From: Gemmatimonas sp.
GTDB lineage: Bacteria; Gemmatimonadota; Gemmatimonadetes; Gemmatimonadales; Gemmatimonadaceae
DNA length: 64,000 nucleotides
Assembly: GCF_031426495.1 (NCBI RefSeq)
Contig: NZ_JANPLK010000084.1
Coordinates: 1 to 64,000 of the forward strand
Direction: 5' to 3'
Notes under the pieces: model-generated
Told to the model about the DNA's origin: nothing
What the model saw: the letters and a program-made list of their open reading frames with translations, nothing else
Databases searched by the model: none
Program-made: the position numbers and the translations under genes
Shown here: one piece after another, positions 59,144 to 64,000 of the stretch
How positions within the stretch are numbered: position 1 is the stretch's first letter
How the letters are laid out: every line of letters starts with the position of its first letter

Positions 59144-59728
59144 GTGAATCACCACCTCGTAATTTCCGTCGCGCTTTCCGTCGTGCTGGCCGCGGCACCC
59201 GCCGCGCTGTGGGCACAGGCCGCCCCCGCCGCCCCCACGCCCGCCGCGCTGGAGGCCGCCGCGCGGACGATCGTGCGCAGCGTACCGTACCCGACGTTCA
59301 TCACGACCGATGCCAAGGGGCATCCGCAGGCGCGCACCGTGCAGCCGATGGCCCCCGATAGCGGCTGGGCGGTGTGGTTCGCGACCAATCCGCGCACCCG
59401 CAAGGTCAGGGAAATCGCCCGGCACCCGCACGTCGTGCTGCACTACTTCGATCCCGTCACGCAGAGCTATGTCGCCCTGGCCGGACGGGCGCGTGTCGTG
59501 CGCGATCGCCCCACCAAAGACGCCCATTGGAATTCGGCGTGGAGCAGCTTTTACCCCGATCGCGATACCAGCGTCGTGCTCATCGTCGTGCAGGCGGAGC
59601 GCCTGGAGATCGTGAGTGCCAAGCTCGGCGTGGAGGGCGACAAGGCCACGTGGCGGCCGCCTACGCTGCGCCTGCGGCCGGCGCGGGCAGTCCCGGCTCG
59701 GGCAGTCCCGGCGCGGCCTCCGAAGTAA
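59144..59728 (+). CDS. Exported pyridoxamine 5'-phosphate oxidase-like flavin-binding protein
   Basis: A 194-residue protein. GTG 59144 opens a signal peptide ending APAALWAQ. The body has the split-barrel pattern of PNPOx-like/general stress proteins: YPTFITTDAKGHPQARTVQP, VWFATNPRTRKVREIARHPH, YVALAGRARVV. It probably binds FMN or F420, although export of a flavin protein is less usual. The last 68 bases overlap the convergent ankyrin gene. Confidence 0.78.
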   Translation: MNHHLVISVALSVVLAAAPAALWAQAAPAAPTPAALEAAARTIVRSVPYPTFITTDAKGHPQARTVQPMAPDSGWAVWFATNPRTRKVREIARHPHVVLHYFDPVTQSYVALAGRARVVRDRPTKDAHWNSAWSSFYPDRDTSVVLIVVQAERLEIVSAKLGVEGDKATWRPPTLRLRPARAVPARAVPARPPK

Positions 59729-61142
59729 AGCCGCGACGCTGCAGCACGACGGCTACCCCCGGACTCGCCATGCTTTCAGGGGACTCGTCCCACCGGTTAA
59801 ACGCCTCCGCGCGTGTGGCACCGGCCTCGAGCAGCATGTTGGTGATCGCGATGTAGTCGGCGTCGGTGCCTTCCCGCGAGTGCATCGAACCGTGCGAGGC
59901 CCAGGCGATGGGTGAACTGCCGTATTCACGATCGCGCACGTTCACGGGCGCCCCGTGGTCCAGCAGTAGACGCACGAGCGCCGGTCGACCGTGCCAAGCG
60001 GCCCAATGCAGCGCGGTGCCGCCCCATTCGCCCTCGTCGGTTACGGGCCAGCCGAGGCGCAGCATGAGGCCTACGCTGGCTTCGCGGTTGCGGTCTACCG
60101 CTGCGTGCAATGCCTGTCGGTCGGCGAGGGCGAGACGAGCGATCAGGTCGGGGTTGGCGCCGAGGAGCGCGCGGACCTCGCCTTCATTGGCCACCGCGCA
60201 GGCGCCGAGAAGGCGGTCGTTGTCGTCGAGTCGCGCAGTGTCGGCGCCGCTGGCGGCCAAAAAGTCGGCAACCTCGGTATTGCCCGTGCGTACGGCCAGC
60301 GCGTACGGCGTTCGACCGTCAGCACGCGGTGCGTCAATCACCGCACGATGCTCGATGAACAGACGCACGGCGCCAACGGAGCGGCCCACGGCAAGTCGAT
60401 GCAGCGGCATTTCGCCAACGCCCGGTCGCTGCTCGCCCGTGGCCTGGTCGCGCGACGTGACGAGGCTGGGCACATTGGGGTCGGCACCATGCTCGAGCAG
60501 CCACCGCATGCCACGCGTGACGATGTCGATGCGTGCATGCGGTTCGCTGTATGCCGAGAGGAAGTAGAGCGGCGTGTTGCCCCACTCGGCGTGCGCGTCA
60601 CTGAGGTTTGCCCCGTGGGCCAGTAGCAGGTCGAGGCAGTCGCGGTGATCATGCTCGGCGGCGTGAAACACACTTTCGCCATCGTTGGGATCGGCTCCGC
60701 GCTCCAATAGCAGGCGGGCGGCCGGCACATTGTTCGACACGCAGGCGAAGTACAGCGCCGAAATGCGCGCCCTCGGATCGTGTGGCATCTGGACAAACGC
60801 ATTGGCGCCGGCACCGGCGTCGAGCAATACGCGCACCACGTCGGCGCGCGCGCTGTCAGAGACGCCCAGCATCGTTTTCAGTTGGCCGGTGGCCGCGAAG
60901 ATGATCGGCTCGATACCATCCGGCTGCGTCGGCGTCGTGGCGGCACCGTGGTCCGCGGCGAGGAAAGCACGCAATGCCTCGACATTGCCGACCGCCGCCG
61001 CGGTGTGCGCGCTGAACGTCGCAATCTCGGGGTGCGCGTCGAGCAGCGCTTTCGCGCGCTCATGCTGATCCTCGCGCAGCGCGACGAAGAAGGCCGCCGC
61101 CAACGCGGACGGTGATGCCGATGGTGATGCTTCGATGGGCAC
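59661..61142 (-). CDS. Ankyrin-repeat protein
   Basis: A 493-residue repeat protein with about ten ankyrin repeats (e.g. LLLERGADPNDGESVFHAAE, MRWLLEHGADPNVPSLV, TALHWAAWHGRPALVRLLLD). GTG 61142 is chosen because GAGGAAA precedes it; a longer upstream frame is Arg-rich and unlikely. There is no signal peptide. Such proteins are scaffolds for protein-protein binding. The first ~20 residues are low-complexity (SPSASPSALAAA). No partner is evident. Confidence 0.85.
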   Translation of the reverse strand: MPIEASPSASPSALAAAFFVALREDQHERAKALLDAHPEIATFSAHTAAAVGNVEALRAFLAADHGAATTPTQPDGIEPIIFAATGQLKTMLGVSDSARADVVRVLLDAGAGANAFVQMPHDPRARISALYFACVSNNVPAARLLLERGADPNDGESVFHAAEHDHRDCLDLLLAHGANLSDAHAEWGNTPLYFLSAYSEPHARIDIVTRGMRWLLEHGADPNVPSLVTSRDQATGEQRPGVGEMPLHRLAVGRSVGAVRLFIEHRAVIDAPRADGRTPYALAVRTGNTEVADFLAASGADTARLDDNDRLLGACAVANEGEVRALLGANPDLIARLALADRQALHAAVDRNREASVGLMLRLGWPVTDEGEWGGTALHWAAWHGRPALVRLLLDHGAPVNVRDREYGSSPIAWASHGSMHSREGTDADYIAITNMLLEAGATRAEAFNRWDESPESMASPGVAVVLQRRGFTSEAAPGLPEPGLPAPAAGAA

Positions 61143-61226
61143 GGATTTCCTCGAACGGATGCGCGGTGGGCCGAAAATGTATAGAGTTGAGCAGCACGCT
61201 GCTCCCTCCTTCCTCCCGGCCCACCC

Positions 61227-61829
61227 ATGAAACTCCTGCTTCCGGCGCTCGCGCTGTCCGCGCTCTTCAGTGCGCCACTCGCGTCTCCGCTCTCCGCGCA
61301 AGCCGGTGCCCGTCGCGCCGCCCCCAGCACGCGCGCTATTTCCGAAGTGTCACTCACGCTGGTCGATACCGCGGCGCAACGCGCGGCCGGTAAGGCGGCC
61401 GTGATGCGCATCGATTACGGACAGCCGCACCTGCGCGGCCGTCGTATCAACACCGACAGCCTTGTGCCGTTCGGCACGGTGTGGCGTCTCGGTGCGAACG
61501 GCGCCACCCTGTTCACGACCGATGTTGATCTGACGATCGGTGGCAAGGATGTGCCGAAGGGACGTTACATCGCACAGCTGCTGCCCGTACGTACGGGCTG
61601 GACCTTGATCCTGCAGGCTGAGACTACGGGTGCGGCGTCGGTGAATCCAACGGCGTATGATGCGAAGAAAGACGTCGCGCGCATCGATCTGCGTCAGAGC
61701 GCGATCGCAACGCCGCTGGAGAGCCTGTCCATCTGGCTGGTGCCGTCGACCGCACCCGGTGCACAGCGCGGTGAGCTGCGCATCGGGTGGGACACGGTCA
61801 TGCTGACCACCGAGTGGGTGGTGCGGTAA
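61227..61829 (+). CDS. DUF2911 exported protein
   Basis: A 200-residue protein with a signal peptide (MKLLLPALALSALFSAPLAS, then PLSAQ). The DUF2911 pattern is present: VMRIDYGQPHLRGRRINTDS, LVPFGTVWRLGANGATLFTT and DVPKGRYIAQLLP. The domain is common in Bacteroidota and Gemmatimonadota with no assigned function. ATG at 61227. Confidence 0.88.
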   Translation: MKLLLPALALSALFSAPLASPLSAQAGARRAAPSTRAISEVSLTLVDTAAQRAAGKAAVMRIDYGQPHLRGRRINTDSLVPFGTVWRLGANGATLFTTDVDLTIGGKDVPKGRYIAQLLPVRTGWTLILQAETTGAASVNPTAYDAKKDVARIDLRQSAIATPLESLSIWLVPSTAPGAQRGELRIGWDTVMLTTEWVVR

Positions 61830-61835
61830 GCGCGA

Positions 61836-63212
61836 TTACTTCGACGCGGGCTTCAGACGTCGGCTGGGCACGGTGTACATGTAGCCGGTGTACTGCATCT
61901 CTTCCCACGTCTGATCGCCCCACTTCACATCTTTGTTGGCGTCAGGATTGTGCTTATTCGTGGCGGAGTTGTCGTACCACGCTGTCGAAACGAGCTTGCC
62001 GCCGGCCGGGATGTCGATGGGGTTCTTGAAGAAGTAGTACGTCTGCCAGTTGAAGTCGTAACGCGGCACATCCAGCACAAGCTGCGATGTGCCGTCCGGC
62101 TTTTCGAGCGTGTACTTCCATCTCGTACCTCGCAGATGCGTGTGCGGCAGCAGCCCCCAGAGCTTGATCGGTTCCGTGGGCTCGAGGTCGGCCGTGACGG
62201 CGATGTCCTTCTGGCCGGCAGGTAGCGTGAAGGCGCCGTTGATGTACGCGCCCATGCGCATCTCCTCGTCCGGCATTCCCGGGGCAAAGCGGAAGCCGAC
62301 GCTGGTGCGATCCTTCATCTCGTGTCCGTGCGCGGTGTAGTGCATCTGGAACGTGAGCACGGTGCCGGCGCGCACGCGTAGCGCGGTGCCGGCAGGGAGC
62401 GTCATGACATTCGTGCCGGGTGCCGTGCTGCCGATGAGCACTCCCAGCTGGCGCGGCGGGCCGTGACGCAAATCCTGGCGCGGCGGATCCTCCGGCGAAT
62501 CGTACTGCGGCTTCCGCACGAAGAGCGGGCGCGGTGCCGGCGTACCCGCCGGACGCGGCGCCGCGGGAGCTGCGTTCGGATTCGCCGGCACCTTCGCGTA
62601 CACCAGCACGTGGTGCACGACTTCGCGGGCGCCCGGCATGAACTCGATCGCCGACACCCACTTGTCTTCGGTGAAGTTGGTGGGGATCTCGAAGTACTGG
62701 TACTCGACGGTGCCTGACGCCGGCACGGTAAAATCCTCCGGCATCGTGACGATCGCGTCGGGGGTGCCGATTTCCCATCCGGTGGCGTAGATCGGCTTCG
62801 CCGGCGCCTTCTTCTCGTCGCCCTTCTTCGCACCGGCGTCGATCCAACGCATCACCGTCGACTTCTCGAGGTCGGACAACCGGCGATCGTTGCTGAACGT
62901 GCCGTGTGGTCCTTCGGCGTGCCACGGCGGCATGAAGCCCGACCGCACGGCGTCGCGAATGTCGTCGACATTCGCCTTGGCGCTGTCGTAGTCCACGAGC
63001 GAAAACGGACCGAGTCCGCCGGGGCGATGGCAGGTCGTGCAGTTCTTGTACAGGATCGGGGCCACGTCTTTGGTGAACGTAGGGGCCGTGTCCTGCGCGA
63101 TCAGGGGCTCGCGATAGCGTGCGGTGGCGATGCAGACGAGGGCCACGCCCGCCAGCGCGCTGAAACGGGCGAGACGGCCGCGGGCGCGGCCAACGAGATC
63201 ACGTGGTGCCAT
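61836..63212 (-). CDS. Cytochrome c / copper type II monooxygenase (PHM)-like fusion, exported
   Basis: A 458-residue exported protein; ATG at 63212 follows GGAGAG. A c-type heme site CTTCH (Cys58-Cys61-His62) is followed by RSGFMPPWHAE and SDLEKSTVMRWIDAGAKKG. The C-terminal ~300 residues have PHM-like copper features: EVVHHVLVYAKVP (His pair), FQMHYTAHGHEM and LLPHTHLRGTRW. Such cytochrome-PHM fusions are common in Gemmatimonadota and related phyla; whether they oxidise a substrate is not established. Confidence 0.82.
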   Translation of the reverse strand: MAPRDLVGRARGRLARFSALAGVALVCIATARYREPLIAQDTAPTFTKDVAPILYKNCTTCHRPGGLGPFSLVDYDSAKANVDDIRDAVRSGFMPPWHAEGPHGTFSNDRRLSDLEKSTVMRWIDAGAKKGDEKKAPAKPIYATGWEIGTPDAIVTMPEDFTVPASGTVEYQYFEIPTNFTEDKWVSAIEFMPGAREVVHHVLVYAKVPANPNAAPAAPRPAGTPAPRPLFVRKPQYDSPEDPPRQDLRHGPPRQLGVLIGSTAPGTNVMTLPAGTALRVRAGTVLTFQMHYTAHGHEMKDRTSVGFRFAPGMPDEEMRMGAYINGAFTLPAGQKDIAVTADLEPTEPIKLWGLLPHTHLRGTRWKYTLEKPDGTSQLVLDVPRYDFNWQTYYFFKNPIDIPAGGKLVSTAWYDNSATNKHNPDANKDVKWGDQTWEEMQYTGYMYTVPSRRLKPASK

Positions 63213-63332
63213 GAGCGGTACTCTCCGGAAGGCAAGCCGATGCTCAGATGACGTGGGCTGTCACCTGTGCTCGGCAGAAGCTACCCGAATTCGCGCTGCG
63301 CGACAGCGAGCTCAACCATGACCGGCGTCCGC

Positions 63333-64000
63333 TCAGCGCACCACCGCTACCGCCACCGTACTCCCCCTCTCAAGCTGACGCACCCACGTGATCACGGCAC
63401 CGCCCGACGACGCGGCCAGCGACGGATACCACTGCCCCGGTCCGGCGTCGGGGGCGGCCACCGGCGTGAAGCTGACAGCGCCACTCGCGCTTACTGTCGC
63501 GCGGGCGAGTCCCAGACGGCGGGTGCCGTCGACCACCTCATCCCACGCCACCAGCGATGTGCCGTTGGGCAGCATCACGATTTGCGGGTGCGACGCCGGT
63601 CCGCGCGTGGGCACGCGCGTGCGCGCACTGAACGCCTTGCCGTCGCGTGACACGGCGTAGTAGATCGACAATGCCATCGCGTCCTTCGCCGTGGCGTTCC
63701 TGCCCTCGCTGGCCGTGGGCCACACCACATGTGCACGCTTGGTGGCGTCGATGGCGAGCGCGGGTCCGTTGTCGGGGCAGCCATCGAGCTTCCAGTGATC
63801 GTCGCTCACCCGCACTGGGGTCGCGAAGGTACGACCACGATTGGTCGACAGGGTAAACGCGATGTCGCGCTCACCACTCGGATATACGTGACGCCATGCC
63901 GCGTACACGGCATCGCCCGACACGGCCATCGCCGTCTTGCAGCAATAGCACACGCTGCGGGCAACGGAGAGCGCACGGGTGCTTCCCAACGAGATGAACA
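63333..64000 (-). CDS. BNR/sialidase-like repeat protein, C-terminal part (partial)
   Basis: The last ~220 residues of a protein running off the right edge. Asp-box-like repeats are visible: FTLSTNRGRTFATPVRVSDD, YYAVSRDGKAFSARTR and LVAWDEVVDGTRRLGLARAT. Cysteines (SVCYCCKTA) lie near the edge. This pattern fits exo-sialidase or other six-bladed propellers. The N-terminal part is missing, so catalytic residues cannot be judged. Confidence 0.7.
   Translation of the reverse strand, partial: FISLGSTRALSVARSVCYCCKTAMAVSGDAVYAAWRHVYPSGERDIAFTLSTNRGRTFATPVRVSDDHWKLDGCPDNGPALAIDATKRAHVVWPTASEGRNATAKDAMALSIYYAVSRDGKAFSARTRVPTRGPASHPQIVMLPNGTSLVAWDEVVDGTRRLGLARATVSASGAVSFTPVAAPDAGPGQWYPSLAASSGGAVITWVRQLERGSTVAVAVVR

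Noticed and set aside
60780..61115. Plus-strand frame inside the ankyrin gene
   Set aside because: Antisense shadow; ankyrin repeats are on the minus strand.

Overview
The window is a high-GC bacterial chromosome segment. It most resembles a member of the Gemmatimonadota (Gemmatimonas-like). This is inferred from family content: Ser/Thr kinases with a PD40/TolB-type beta-propeller opening with the LARLSAALADRY leader, a carboxypeptidase-regulatory TonB-dependent receptor, a cytochrome c/PHM-like copper protein, DUF2911, a Reg_prop hybrid histidine kinase and many secreted proteins with short signal peptides. No rRNA, complete tRNA or CRISPR array was seen.

Region 1 (1-5.5 kb) is the end of a mobile island. 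The left edge holds the first codons of an IS30-like transposase (minus strand). Its terminus appears to have cut off the front of a type III restriction (Res) gene, removing the ATP-binding P-loop but leaving helicase motifs and the nuclease domain. A tyrosine integrase and a small unknown gene follow. Two different tRNA 3' fragments (Pro-CGG, minus strand; Gly-CCC, plus strand) mark attachment sites; the Gly fragment, followed by a terminator hairpin, is the likely right boundary of the island. Just outside it is an HTH regulator gene that runs into the remnant of a nucleotidyltransferase gene.

Region 2 (6.3-19.6 kb) has a TonB-dependent receptor, a NamZ-type muramidase, a GH26 mannanase-like lipoprotein, an FtsH-like protease, and a respiratory cluster: a cytochrome b562-like protein on the opposite strand, Rieske protein, and cytochrome b fused to a diheme cytochrome c. 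A decayed TPR-like gene, an unknown 203-aa gene with a possible His/Cys caspase-like signature, and a metallophosphoesterase follow.

Region 3 (19.6-26.7 kb) is a signalling block: a perfect REP-like palindrome, two tandemly duplicated, translationally coupled receptor-type Ser/Thr kinases, a convergent ECF sigma factor overlapping the second kinase gene, and a LuxR-type regulator.

Region 4 (26.7-43.5 kb) is mostly housekeeping and small accessory enzymes: GrpB family, NAD epimerase, methyltransferase coupled to an AlkA-like glycosylase, two DinB proteins, a tightly overlapping DUF2809 / thioesterase / GH63-like glucosidase operon, an aldolase-like lipoprotein, RluA-family pseudouridine synthase, NmrA-like protein, M28 peptidase and a cyclophilin lipoprotein. 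Two long imperfect inverted repeats lie between genes.

Region 5 (43.5-64 kb) has a spermidine-synthase-like methyltransferase, a coupled phosphodiesterase / GT39-like membrane gene pair, a large hybrid histidine kinase coupled to a 2'-5' RNA ligase-like gene, a TPR-LuxR regulator, a zinc-ribbon SDR with an altered active site, a serine hydrolase, an ankyrin protein, DUF2911, a cytochrome c/PHM-like protein and the end of a sialidase-like gene cut by the right edge. Most genes look intact; decay is concentrated around the island and near 17.1-17.6 kb.
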